DNA of 64,000 bases from Flavobacteriaceae bacterium (GTDB lineage: Bacteria; Bacteroidota; Bacteroidia; Flavobacteriales; Flavobacteriaceae): positions 177,508 to 241,507 of the forward strand of contig JAPOSZ010000014.1 in the NCBI GenBank assembly GCA_026709415.1, given 5' to 3'. The notes beneath the pieces are model-generated. The model saw only the letters and a list, made by a program, of their open reading frames with translations. It ran no database searches and was not told the DNA's origin. Made by a program: the position numbers and the translations under genes. This document shows, in pieces, positions 8,586 to 17,680 of the stretch. Numbering within the stretch: the stretch's first letter is position 1; each line of letters begins with the position of its first letter.

Positions 8586-11500
8586 ATGAACCGATGCTTC
8601 GTTGGACGCCTCTCGTGGTCTGGCCTTTTCCTTTTTTTGATCTGTTTTTCTTGTGGGGATGACCCGATTCCTATCGTTTCTACCCCCCCCCTTATTTTTA
8701 CGGTTGCTACGGCCTCGAGTGTGGGTGGCACCATCACGGCCACGCAAACCATCGCCAGCGGCCAAACGGTGACCATCACGGCCACACCTGATGCCCATTA
8801 TCAATTCGAAGGCTGGTCGGGAGATTGTCCTATCAGCAGCACGGAGCTCCGCCTCACATGGGAAGTCACCAGCCATTGTTTGCTCATAGCGGAGTTTGAA
8901 AAGATTTCCTACCGTATTGAGGCCACGGCCACTCCAGGGGGTTCTTTGACAGGACTTTCTGGCGATGCCTACGCCCAAGGCCGAGCCATCATCTTGACGG
9001 CTGTTCCGGAAGCCAACTATGAATTCATTCGTTGGATGTTGACCTCTTCGGATGCCGATGGTTGTCCTGATAGCGAGTCCTTGACAAGCCCCACGCTTCG
9101 TTGGGTGGTGCAAGGTCCCTGTCAGCTTGAAGCGTTGTTTGGGACTATTTCCCGCACGATCACCACCTGGATTGGTGAAGGAGGCACCATCACGGAAACC
9201 CAAATGGTGGCCCATGGCCAAGAAGTCACGATTGCCATCACCTTAGACGAAGGCTATGAGCTCCATCAATGGACGGGGGATTGTGGGGATTTCAGCAAGG
9301 AGGACACCAGCCTTCGTTTCGAAGCCACCCAAGATTGTCAGCTCAAGGCGGTGCTTCAAAAAAAGCCATACACCATCACGGCTGAAGCTTCGGCAGGAGG
9401 AACGATTCATGGTCTCCCCACAAGGCCACCCACCCATGGCCAAACGATGATCTTGACAGCCGAGGCCGCCGCAAATCATGTGTTTTCCCGATGGACGACC
9501 GAGGGGGTGGCGTGTCCTGAGCTCGTCGATGCGATGGATTCCAAGCTATCCTTTACTGTGGAAGGCCCTTGTGCCTTGGAGGCGGTGTTTCGGAAAGCCG
9601 ATCGCACGATCACCACCTCGGTGAGTACGGGTGGGAGCATCACCCCCACGCAAACGGTGGCTCATGGTGAAGACGTCTCGATTACCATCACCATCGAGAA
9701 GGGCTATGCGTTGAAGGCATGGATGGGGGATTGCGGGACATTCAGCCCTGATGATACCACCATTGATTTCCAAGTCACTCGAGATTGTCAGGTCCGAGCG
9801 GTTCTTGAAAAAGAAGCCGCGACAGAACCAGTGAATCCCGATCCTGTGGATCCGGAATCCACCAATCCCGATCCTGTGGATCCGGAACCCACCAATCCCG
9901 ATCCTGTGGATCCGGAACCCACCAACCCCGATCCTGTGGATCCGGAACCCACCAATCCCGACCCTGTGGATCCGGAACCCACCGATCCCGACCCTGTGGA
10001 TCCGGAACCCACCAATCCAGTGAATCCTAATCCGCCACCACCTGTGAACCGTACCATCACCACCTCGGTCACGACAGGCGGCAGCATCACCAACACCCAA
10101 ACGGTTCCCAACGGTCAAACGGTGAGCATCACGGTGACTCTTAATCAAGGGTATACCTTGGAACGTTGGACAGGCAGTTGTGGAACGTTCAGCAACCAAC
10201 AAACCACCATCACCTTCATAGCGTCCCAAGATTGCCAAGTGCAAGCGGTGTTAGCAGCGAGTCCACCACCACCGCCGGTGAATCGCATCATCACCACCTC
10301 GGTGAGTACGGGCGGCAGCATCACCAACACCCAAACGGTTCCCAATGGTCAAACCGTGAGCATCACGGTGACCCTTAATCAAGGGTATACCTTGGAACGT
10401 TGGACAGGCACCTGTGGAACATTCCGCTCGAGTGAGACCACCATCACCTTCCCAGCATCCCGAGATTGCCAAGTGAACGCGGTGCTGGCAGCGAGTCCAC
10501 CACCACCGCCGACCACCAAAAACTGCAACGGTCAACAGATTTCCATTAATGATCCTTGCCCACCACCGCCGGTGAATCGCACCATCACCACCTCGGTGAG
10601 TACGGGTGGGAGCATCACCCCCACGCAAAGCATCCCCAACGGTCAAATGGTGAGCATCGCGGTGACCTTGGAGGAGGGGTATACCTTGGAGCGTTGGACA
10701 GGCAACTGTGGGAATTTCAGTCACGAGCAAACCACCATCACCTTTCGAGCCACCCAAGATTGCCAAGTGCATGCGGTGCTAGCCGAAGAAGAAACCACGA
10801 ACCCAACCCCCACCACCCAAAACTGTCATGGCGTTGCTATTTCTATCAACGAGACCTGTCCGCCCTTACTGAAAAAGCTGCCCAATGGGGTGACGGTGAT
10901 TCTCAACCCCGCTCTCCGCCATCCTTCGCAATACGTGGGCCAACAGGCCATGCTCGATGGCATCACCTACACGGTGGTGGATAACACTTTGCTCCGACAA
11001 CGAGTCAGTGAAGGCAACACCGATGCCGTGTGCACGACCTTGGTGACGGATCTGCAAGGGTTATTCACTGATGATGATTTCTTTAACACCTATATTGGGG
11101 ATTGGGACACCCGTCGAGTGACCAGCATGGCCTCGCTCTTTAAAAACGCCCGTTCTTTCGATCAAGACATCAGCCATTGGGATGTCAGTGGGGTGACCGA
11201 TATGTCAGCTATGTTTCAGAATGCCCGTTTGTTCAATGAAGCCATCGGGGATTGGGATGTCAGTGGGGTGACCACGATGATATCCACCTTCAAGGGAGCC
11301 CGAGCCTTCAATCAAGACCTCAGCGGGTGGGACGTGAGTGCGGTGACCAACATGGTCACCCTGTTTCAACAAGCCACCGCTTTTAATCAAGACATCAGTG
11401 GGTGGGATGTGAGTGCGGTGACCAATCTATCGGCCACTTTCGAGGGAGCCACCTCTTTCAATCAGGACATCAGCGGTTGGGACGTGAGTGGGGTGACTCA

Positions 11501-12515
11501 TCTGGTAGGCACCTTCAATGGAGCGACGGCTTTTAATCAAGACCTCAGCGGATGGGATGTCCGTGGAGTCACGGAAATGAGTTGGCTGTTTTCGGGGGCC
11601 ACGGCTTTTGACCAAGATCTTAGTGGGTGGGATGTGACCAAGGTGAGCCACTGTCAGCAAGTGGCTTGCGGTTTGCGTGCGGATCGTCGTCCGGGCTTTA
11701 CGTGCAATCAAGAATGTTTGCTCACCCGTCATGCCAATGGGGTGACCGTCACGCTCCATCCCCGCATTCGGAGCCATGCCATGCAAAACCCTTCGACCTA
11801 TGTAGGACAAAAAGAAATCCTTGATGGGATCGAATACACGATTGTGGATAATGCCTTGCTCACGCAACAGGTGGGTGCAGACAACACCGATGCCAAATGC
11901 ACCACCTTGGTGACGGTTATGAATCAGTTATTTAATGGCAAGACGACGTTCAATGAAGCTATTGGGGATTGGGATACCAGTCGCGTGACCACCATGGGTG
12001 CCATGTTTTTTAATGCCTCTGCTTTCAATCAAGCCATTGGCGATTGGGACGTGAGTCGGGTGACGGATATGATGAGCATGTTTAATAATGCCTCTGCTTT
12101 CAATCAACCCATAGGGGATTGGGATGTCAGTCGCGTGACCAATATGGCGAGCATGTTTAATAATGCCTCTGCTTTCAATCAACCCATAGGGGATTGGGAT
12201 GTCAGTCGCGTGACCAATATGGCGAGCATGTTTAATAATGCCTCTGCTTTCAATCAACCCATAGGGGATTGGGATGTGGGTCAGGTGACCAGTATGCAAA
12301 ACATGTTTGATAATGCCTCTGCTTTTAATCAAGCCATTGGGGACTGGGATGTCAGCCGGGTCCACAATATGTATAGGATGTTCCAAGGTGCCACGACTTT
12401 CAATCAAGATCTCAGTGGTTGGGATGTTAGCCGCGTAACCAATTGTAATCTGTTTTGGGCGAATGCAGGATTAACCTCATCGAATCGCCCGACATTCAGT
12501 CAATGCACCCCTTGA
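8586..12515 (+). CDS. Giant surface lipoprotein: InlB-like B-repeats, Pro-rich stalk and BspA-like DUF285 arrays
   Basis: This 1309-residue protein has a lipoprotein-type signal peptide ending at Cys23 (CFSCGDD; the acidic residues after Cys are typical of surface-exported Bacteroidota lipoproteins). I count eight divergent InlB B-repeat units (PF18998-like, about 65-75 residues each, with ITTSVSTGGSIT and GYTLERWTG motifs and paired Cys), five before and three after a stalk of six 10-residue NPDPVDPEPT repeats. Two DUF285 arrays follow, each introduced by an NGVTV...DGIxYTxVDNxLL...CTTLVT module and built of about 25-residue FNQDISGWDVSxVTxM repeats. BspA-like proteins are adhesins or surface ligands in other bacteria; the ligand here is unknown. 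DNA is clearly more GC-rich than the flanking genes and contains perfect tandem repeats. A C9 run in codons 33-36 and a G11 run upstream suggest on/off switching. Confidence 0.88.
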   Translation: MNRCFVGRLSWSGLFLFLICFSCGDDPIPIVSTPPLIFTVATASSVGGTITATQTIASGQTVTITATPDAHYQFEGWSGDCPISSTELRLTWEVTSHCLLIAEFEKISYRIEATATPGGSLTGLSGDAYAQGRAIILTAVPEANYEFIRWMLTSSDADGCPDSESLTSPTLRWVVQGPCQLEALFGTISRTITTWIGEGGTITETQMVAHGQEVTIAITLDEGYELHQWTGDCGDFSKEDTSLRFEATQDCQLKAVLQKKPYTITAEASAGGTIHGLPTRPPTHGQTMILTAEAAANHVFSRWTTEGVACPELVDAMDSKLSFTVEGPCALEAVFRKADRTITTSVSTGGSITPTQTVAHGEDVSITITIEKGYALKAWMGDCGTFSPDDTTIDFQVTRDCQVRAVLEKEAATEPVNPDPVDPESTNPDPVDPEPTNPDPVDPEPTNPDPVDPEPTNPDPVDPEPTDPDPVDPEPTNPVNPNPPPPVNRTITTSVTTGGSITNTQTVPNGQTVSITVTLNQGYTLERWTGSCGTFSNQQTTITFIASQDCQVQAVLAASPPPPPVNRIITTSVSTGGSITNTQTVPNGQTVSITVTLNQGYTLERWTGTCGTFRSSETTITFPASRDCQVNAVLAASPPPPPTTKNCNGQQISINDPCPPPPVNRTITTSVSTGGSITPTQSIPNGQMVSIAVTLEEGYTLERWTGNCGNFSHEQTTITFRATQDCQVHAVLAEEETTNPTPTTQNCHGVAISINETCPPLLKKLPNGVTVILNPALRHPSQYVGQQAMLDGITYTVVDNTLLRQRVSEGNTDAVCTTLVTDLQGLFTDDDFFNTYIGDWDTRRVTSMASLFKNARSFDQDISHWDVSGVTDMSAMFQNARLFNEAIGDWDVSGVTTMISTFKGARAFNQDLSGWDVSAVTNMVTLFQQATAFNQDISGWDVSAVTNLSATFEGATSFNQDISGWDVSGVTHLVGTFNGATAFNQDLSGWDVRGVTEMSWLFSGATAFDQDLSGWDVTKVSHCQQVACGLRADRRPGFTCNQECLLTRHANGVTVTLHPRIRSHAMQNPSTYVGQKEILDGIEYTIVDNALLTQQVGADNTDAKCTTLVTVMNQLFNGKTTFNEAIGDWDTSRVTTMGAMFFNASAFNQAIGDWDVSRVTDMMSMFNNASAFNQPIGDWDVSRVTNMASMFNNASAFNQPIGDWDVSRVTNMASMFNNASAFNQPIGDWDVGQVTSMQNMFDNASAFNQAIGDWDVSRVHNMYRMFQGATTFNQDLSGWDVSRVTNCNLFWANAGLTSSNRPTFSQCTP
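8683..8691 (+). repeat. C9 homopolymer inside the coding region of the DUF285 lipoprotein
   Basis: Nine C span codons Thr33-Pro34-Pro35-Leu36, ten residues after the lipoprotein Cys. The present length is in frame; gain or loss of one base would stop translation soon after the signal peptide. Confidence 0.9.
9834..10013 (+). repeat. Six 30-bp tandem repeats encoding the proline-rich stalk
   Basis: The unit starts aatcccgatcctgtggatcc and encodes NPDPVDPEPT. Copies begin at 9834, 9864, 9894, 9924, 9954 and 9984 and differ at only a few bases. The products form an extended acidic Pro-rich spacer between the fifth and sixth B-repeats. Confidence 0.92.
12080..12265 (+). repeat. Near-perfect 75-bp tandem repeats in the second DUF285 array
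   Basis: The 25-codon unit [20 protein letters not shown] followed by NMASM recurs back to back with no base change between the second and third copies. It starts about 12080 (tttaataatgcctctgcttt) and again 75 and 150 bases later. Such identity indicates recent duplication. Confidence 0.88.
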
Positions 12516-12601
12516 GGGGGATCGTTAAAGGATAGAAACCATGCATTGCCAACATCTGTGGTAAGATTTTTGATGGGTTGGGTTTTCGTAACTGGTTAAA
12601 C

Positions 12602-12790
12602 AACATGCCGAGTGGTCAAGATGTGAGTCAGGGAAACAATAGGTTTCGAGGGTTTGTGGGAGGGGATATTTTCAACTAGGATTTGAGTGGTTGGGATGTC
12701 GATAAGGTTACCCTATGTTCCCTTTTCGGCTGTGATTTGGCGACCAACCGGCGCCCTTCTTTTACCCATTGCATGACTCTCTGCAATTAA
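12602..12790 (+). pseudogene. Decayed C-terminal fragment of a DUF285 repeat protein
   Basis: Just after the stop of the large DUF285 gene the DNA encodes a degenerate tail: NNMPSGQDVSQGNN..., a stop codon (TAG) where FNQDLSGW would read FN*DLSGW, then GWDVDKVTLCSLFGCDL, NRRPSFTHCMTLCN and TAA at 12788-12790. There is no start codon or signal. The ending matches the C-terminus of the DUF285 gene at the right edge of the window ([23 protein letters not shown]) far better than that of its immediate neighbour. It is a remnant of a second gene or of a former 3' end. Confidence 0.75.
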
Positions 12791-13029
12791 AGAATTCATC
12801 AGCAATGGCTTTTGATTTTGTTGGAAAAAAATCATGTTCTTATACCATGGGTTGGTCTATTCAAAGCACGAACTTATGCCAATGGATCTTCTGCGAGGAA
12901 GGTATATCATGTGATTTTATTTCTAGATCAAGAAGATCAATACGCCATCAAACAAAGAATGCATAACACAAATTTGGTATTAGATGTGTTGAATCGAAAT
13001 TGATTGGTTTCAAAGGTTTTGAAAACACG
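12791..13029. other. Intergenic region between the DUF285 remnant and the Oar-like receptor
   Basis: Two short overlapping open frames on the plus strand (about 12769-12966 and 12812-13003) have no recognisable family, signal or start context. I regard them as chance frames or unrecognisable debris. Composition returns to AT-rich here, marking the end of the GC-rich DUF285 block. Confidence 0.4.
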
Positions 13030-16000
13030 CTAGAATCTGTATCGGAGTCCAAACTGTATTTGCCATCTCGATTCAAGGCTAAAATCGTCAATAAAGGTAT
13101 CTTTTAAGTTAGTATCAAAAGAATAGGTCGGCCTATTTTGATCGACTGTCACACCAATGGGTTGCCAATTCGTAACGCGTTGTCTGATTCCCCAATTTGA
13201 AGAAATCAAATTGCCTAGATTCAAAATGTCAATACTCAACTGGATGGAATTTTGATTCTTCAATTCGTAATCTTGTAATATTCTCATGTCCCACCTAGAA
13301 AACCAAGGAAGTAGATGATTGTATTTTTTTGCATATTGGCCTCTTTGAGTTTTTAAAATAGGATCTTGTTGAATAAATTTTTCCAAGGCAGTTCTTTGAG
13401 TTGATTGTTCGTCCTCTGTACCAATAAATCGCATGTTTTTTATATCGTTTGATGTGGGGACATAGATTAAGTCATTATTGGGAGATCCATCCCCATTGAT
13501 ATCTCCCGAATAAGTGTAACTAAAGCGCCCTCCTTGAGCGTACTCAGCAAAGACACCTATGGATGTTACCCATGGCCCATACTCATATTGAGTGTTGAAA
13601 GTTCCAATCAATCGATGCTTGTTCCCAAACATTGAATGGGAACTGATGGCTTGATTGACATCATCAATAGCAGGATTGTTATTGAAGGCACTGCTTGTGA
13701 TTTCAGATGCCGTTGAATTGGCATCTTTTGAAACCAGATAATTATAAGCTAGGCTAAACCAAGTATTGGAATTCCAATATTTCTGGATCTTCAAGGAACT
13801 ATTAAATGAAGAACCGACATCGGTATTGGTGAATACATAAATATCAGCTCTTACTGGAAACCCTAGTCCTGTATATGTGGCTAGATCATCAGAGGTATAG
13901 ATCTTACGATTATCAATTCCCAAGAGCCTTCCAGTGGGTTTATTGAGCCCATAATTACGAACGAGCATCCCATGGATGTCTTTCGTATACATGATATCAA
14001 TGGTGGAAGACCATCCTTTGCCTAATAATTGGTCATGACCGATATTGATTCGAAAAACTTGAGGAAATTTAAATTGGGGATGCATAGCTTGTCTAAAATA
14101 CCAAAATGGATTGCCTATTTGATTTCCGATCCAAACGAAAGGAATGCGACCAGAGAAAACGCCTGCACCACCACGTAATTCTGAAGTCCCAAGTTGATTC
14201 ATTTCCCAATGAAACCCAAATCTTGGCGACAAAAGGGGTGTTCTTTTTGGCAATTGAGTGTTGTCAAACTTGATGGGATTGCCATCTAATTCAAAATAAT
14301 CAATCGTATCATCGTAATCATGGGGTAAGGTATCGATGATATCTTGAGCGTATTGATTGGAATTAAAATAATATGGAGTATCTAATCGGAATCCGACGGT
14401 AAAAACCAATTTTCGATTGATTTGCCATCGATCTTGAACATAAACGGATAATTGACCAACAGACATAAAATAGATTTTCCAATCTCCTTTTTGATGTGTG
14501 TTTTGAGCAAATTGGACGACAGAGTCCATATGTCCTTGTTGAACAAAATCGACAAAAGTTGCCACACTTTCAAAACCAGGACCAAAAGTAGTGCTTGGAT
14601 AAGGTGGACTGCCATCGGTAGGATCATACCAACCAAGATTAAAACTATTTTCAAAATCAAATCGTTCAAAACTACCTCCGACCGTGATGTTGTGATTTGG
14701 TAAATAGATGTTTAAATTATTGGTGATTTGAAAGACTTGCTGTTTGACATAATTTCGAATGGAAAAAGGCTCATGGCCAGCAACAATGTATCGGATGTTG
14801 TTTTTGTTGATATTGACAACTGGAAAAGGCTTAGAAAATGGGGCTCTAAAATCATGAAATGCAGTAAATCCAATTTGTAAGTTATTGGAAAATCGATTGT
14901 TAAAATTGGATTTTAATTCGACAATGCCAGCATGTAATCGATTGGTGATTTGATATCCTGAATTAAAAAACTGTAGTGTGATTCGGTCTGGACCACCTCG
15001 TCCTCCTGCATTTGGATGCCTAGGTAGTTCCCGACTGGCATCCAAAAAATTGTAGGTAGTGACCAAACTATGTTTTTGATTGATATTCCAATCTATTTTG
15101 ATGAGTCCTTTGACATTTTCAGTTTGATGATTGTATTTTTCATAGGGACCTGTTTGGTAATCAAAGCGATTCAATAGGGTTTGTGAAACTAAGTCGAGAT
15201 CAGACGCTAGTACTCTAGAAACTCTTTCACCTTTTAATCCAGGTCTTGAAGCAACAAGTTCAGATCCTAAATCTGAGCGTTGTTCTATTTCAAGATTGGT
15301 AAAGAAAAACGCTTTGTTTTTTATGATGGGTCCACCAAGTGTGAAACCAGTTTGAAAATGGGTTAAATCGGATCGAAAAAGCGGCTCTTCTTTGACTCGA
15401 ATTCCGGTCAAATCTTGATTTCTAAAGAAATGAAATACAGAACCTTGAAAGTCATTGGCTCCAGATTTAGTGACTGCATTGACTGATGCCCCCGTAAATC
15501 CAGCAAGCGTCACATCATAAGGGGCTACATTGATTTGGATCTGGTCAATAGCATCTAGCGAAACGGGTTGTGCTGAAGATTGACCACCAGGTACCGCCGA
15601 ATCCAAGCCATATGGATTATTGAATACCGAACCATCTAATGAAAAATTATTCAAGCGATCATTTTTACCAACAAAAGAATTGCCATCCGAAGAGGGTACC
15701 AGTCGGAGATAATCTGAAGTTGAACGGGAAATGCTTGGTAAACGATTGATTTGTCTGCTGCTGATTTCTGTAGAAGAACCAGTTTTGTTTTTCCCTAGTA
15801 GCGTCTGATCATAACTAGCAATTAATTGCACTTCACTTAATTCACTGGAAGCATTGCTTAAAAGAGTAAAATCTAATTCTAATTGATCTCCTAAAGCCAA
15901 ATAAATATCATTCATTGTCAGTTGATCAAATCCTACGTAGGATACGTGCACGTTATATGGTCCACCAATCCGAAGATTGGGAATAGTAAACCGTCCATTT

Positions 16001-16197
16001 TCTAATGTGATTGTTCCCGCAATCGTTCCGGTTGGTTGATGATGGATAACAATAGAAGCTCCAAATAAAGGAGTGTTTTCTTGATCCGTAACCATTCCCT
16101 GAATCTGAGCAGTAGTGATTTGACTCCATGTCTTATTCAATCCTATCAAAGCGAAAGCAACTAAAAGAATACCAAGAGTTATTATGCTTTTACTCAT
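13030..16197 (-). CDS. Oar-like TonB-dependent outer-membrane receptor
   Basis: A complete outer-membrane transporter of 1055 residues. A signal peptide (about 1-25) is followed by a carboxypeptidase-regulatory-like beta-sandwich (IQGMVTDQENTPLFGASIVI, about 33-115), a plug domain (about 130-245) and a long beta-barrel ending in LQFGLRYRF-type aromatic residues (WQIQFGLRYRF). The closing Phe is the usual barrel-assembly signal. The plug lacks a partner SusD and the architecture is that of Oar/CirA-like receptors, so the substrate is not predictable. It stands between the GHL6/sulfatase genes and the Gfo/Idh-DUF1080 pair, with a 104-bp gap from the latter, and may import a product of that pathway. 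Confidence 0.85.
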   Translation of the reverse strand: MSKSIITLGILLVAFALIGLNKTWSQITTAQIQGMVTDQENTPLFGASIVIHHQPTGTIAGTITLENGRFTIPNLRIGGPYNVHVSYVGFDQLTMNDIYLALGDQLELDFTLLSNASSELSEVQLIASYDQTLLGKNKTGSSTEISSRQINRLPSISRSTSDYLRLVPSSDGNSFVGKNDRLNNFSLDGSVFNNPYGLDSAVPGGQSSAQPVSLDAIDQIQINVAPYDVTLAGFTGASVNAVTKSGANDFQGSVFHFFRNQDLTGIRVKEEPLFRSDLTHFQTGFTLGGPIIKNKAFFFTNLEIEQRSDLGSELVASRPGLKGERVSRVLASDLDLVSQTLLNRFDYQTGPYEKYNHQTENVKGLIKIDWNINQKHSLVTTYNFLDASRELPRHPNAGGRGGPDRITLQFFNSGYQITNRLHAGIVELKSNFNNRFSNNLQIGFTAFHDFRAPFSKPFPVVNINKNNIRYIVAGHEPFSIRNYVKQQVFQITNNLNIYLPNHNITVGGSFERFDFENSFNLGWYDPTDGSPPYPSTTFGPGFESVATFVDFVQQGHMDSVVQFAQNTHQKGDWKIYFMSVGQLSVYVQDRWQINRKLVFTVGFRLDTPYYFNSNQYAQDIIDTLPHDYDDTIDYFELDGNPIKFDNTQLPKRTPLLSPRFGFHWEMNQLGTSELRGGAGVFSGRIPFVWIGNQIGNPFWYFRQAMHPQFKFPQVFRINIGHDQLLGKGWSSTIDIMYTKDIHGMLVRNYGLNKPTGRLLGIDNRKIYTSDDLATYTGLGFPVRADIYVFTNTDVGSSFNSSLKIQKYWNSNTWFSLAYNYLVSKDANSTASEITSSAFNNNPAIDDVNQAISSHSMFGNKHRLIGTFNTQYEYGPWVTSIGVFAEYAQGGRFSYTYSGDINGDGSPNNDLIYVPTSNDIKNMRFIGTEDEQSTQRTALEKFIQQDPILKTQRGQYAKKYNHLLPWFSRWDMRILQDYELKNQNSIQLSIDILNLGNLISSNWGIRQRVTNWQPIGVTVDQNRPTYSFDTNLKDTFIDDFSLESRWQIQFGLRYRF

Positions 16198-16301
16198 GTG
16201 CGATTTATGATTAAAAAAGAATACTGAAAAAAGTTTTCAGAAATAAAAACGAAGGTTAAAAAACAGTGTTTGCGAACAAAAAAAAATAGGAATGGATGTG
16301 A

Positions 16302-17663
16302 TTAATATTTAAAAACATGGCCACCAACAATCACCTGTTGAGTTTTTTTATCAAATGTTGCCTTTAATCCAGTATGTAAAGCTGCTGTAGTCATGATATT
16401 GGCAATGGAATGATTGTATCCTGCTTCAACGGGTGCATTAGGTGTTTGACGTGATCGGACACATTCCATCCAATTGAGCATGTGTGCATTAGTCAATGGA
16501 TCGGAGCCTGTATTGGCAGAAGTCATCACTTGTTGTGAAGAATCGGCTAAATCTAACGCTTCTAATAAATTGGCCTGATAACCCATTTTGGAGGCCTCAT
16601 ATTCGGTAAGTCCACCATTTGAGGTAACCTTGTTGGTTGCTAGATTGAGCTCTCCACCATTTGAATAATAAATTTCTTTGGTTCCTCCAGCAGAATTGGT
16701 GAAGCGTGATGAATAAACGACCTGGAAACCAATATCCGGCTGGTCATCTGGACCGTAGTCAAAAACAGCCGTCATCGTATCGGCATTTTCTCTGCCATCT
16801 TTCCATAAATAAATGCCACCGTTGGCGGTGACGCTTCTGGGATGATTGAATCCAGAAAACCAGTGCACGGTATCGATTTGATGTGACATCCATTGACCTG
16901 GAATTCCAGAGGAATAAGGCCAAAACAAACGATATTCGATGTATTTGCGAGCATCCCATTCTTCAAACGGCCGATTGATTAAATAACGTTTCCAATCGGT
17001 ATCGGATGGTTGAATGGTATTGGTATATTTTGGTTGACGCCATCGGGCTGGTTGATTGACATTCCATGTCATTTCAACCATCATAATATCACCAAACTTT
17101 CCAGCTTTGATAAATTCATCAGCGGCATGATAATTCAATCCACTTCTTCTTTGAGAACCAATTTGCACGATAATGCCAGAATGCTTGACTGCTTTGAGTC
17201 CAACGATATTGTCATCCATTGTTTCCGCAAAAGGTTTTTCAACATAAGCATCTTTTTTTGCATCGGCAGCTTCAACGGTATGGATGGCGTGTTGAAAATC
17301 TGCTGTGGAAATAATCACCGCATCAATTTGATTGTCTTCGTAAAGAGCCTCATTATTTTTGTATGTCATCACATCATCTCCCGTCAATTCTTTGATGTAA
17401 GATTTTCCCCAATCCCTTCGTGCATTCCATATATCAGATAGTCCCGTGATTTGAAAATTCAACTGGTCTTGATAAGCGACCAATGATGGGATTAACGAAC
17501 CTCGAGCTCTTGCAGAAAAACCAATGATCCCCACTCGCACTCGGTCATTGGAACCGATAATCGATGCATAACTTTTGGCACTGAATAACGAGGGTGCTGC
17601 TAATGATACTCCCCCCGCTGCTATGGATGCTTGTTTTAAAAACTTTCGTCTTGATTTTTTCAT
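16302..17663 (-). CDS. Gfo/Idh/MocA-family oxidoreductase with Tat signal
   Basis: An NAD(P)-dependent sugar dehydrogenase-type protein of 453 residues. It begins with a twin-arginine signal (SRRKFLKQASIAAGG) that should export the folded, cofactor-loaded enzyme to the periplasm. The Rossmann fold follows at RVRVGIIGFSARARG (about 41-55), with DAVIISTADFQHA and the conserved YVEKPFAETMDD dinucleotide/catalytic segment (about 112-150). The C-terminal alpha/beta domain contains WMSHQIDTVHWFSG. It starts 17 bp after the DUF1080 gene, and the pair is therefore probably one operon. Known members of this pairing oxidise glycosides at C3 before DUF1080 hydrolysis; that role is an inference here. Confidence 0.85.
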   Translation of the reverse strand: MKKSRRKFLKQASIAAGGVSLAAPSLFSAKSYASIIGSNDRVRVGIIGFSARARGSLIPSLVAYQDQLNFQITGLSDIWNARRDWGKSYIKELTGDDVMTYKNNEALYEDNQIDAVIISTADFQHAIHTVEAADAKKDAYVEKPFAETMDDNIVGLKAVKHSGIIVQIGSQRRSGLNYHAADEFIKAGKFGDIMMVEMTWNVNQPARWRQPKYTNTIQPSDTDWKRYLINRPFEEWDARKYIEYRLFWPYSSGIPGQWMSHQIDTVHWFSGFNHPRSVTANGGIYLWKDGRENADTMTAVFDYGPDDQPDIGFQVVYSSRFTNSAGGTKEIYYSNGGELNLATNKVTSNGGLTEYEASKMGYQANLLEALDLADSSQQVMTSANTGSDPLTNAHMLNWMECVRSRQTPNAPVEAGYNHSIANIMTTAALHTGLKATFDKKTQQVIVGGHVFKY

Positions 17664-17680
17664 GATGTTGATTTTAAGGC

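Noticed and set aside
9546..10244. Minus-strand frame with G-I-H-R-I-G-I-G-G-F repeats opposite the Pro-rich stalk
   Set aside because: The repeats only mirror the 30-bp repeat of the real gene; there is no signal, start context or family.
11427..12407. Long minus-strand frames with repeated H-I-G-H-A-T-D-I-P-I-P units
   Set aside because: Antisense translation of the DUF285 tandem repeats.
12812..13003. 63-codon frame downstream of the DUF285 remnant
   Set aside because: No recognisable domain, no Shine-Dalgarno or promoter, and overlapped by another open frame of similar length.
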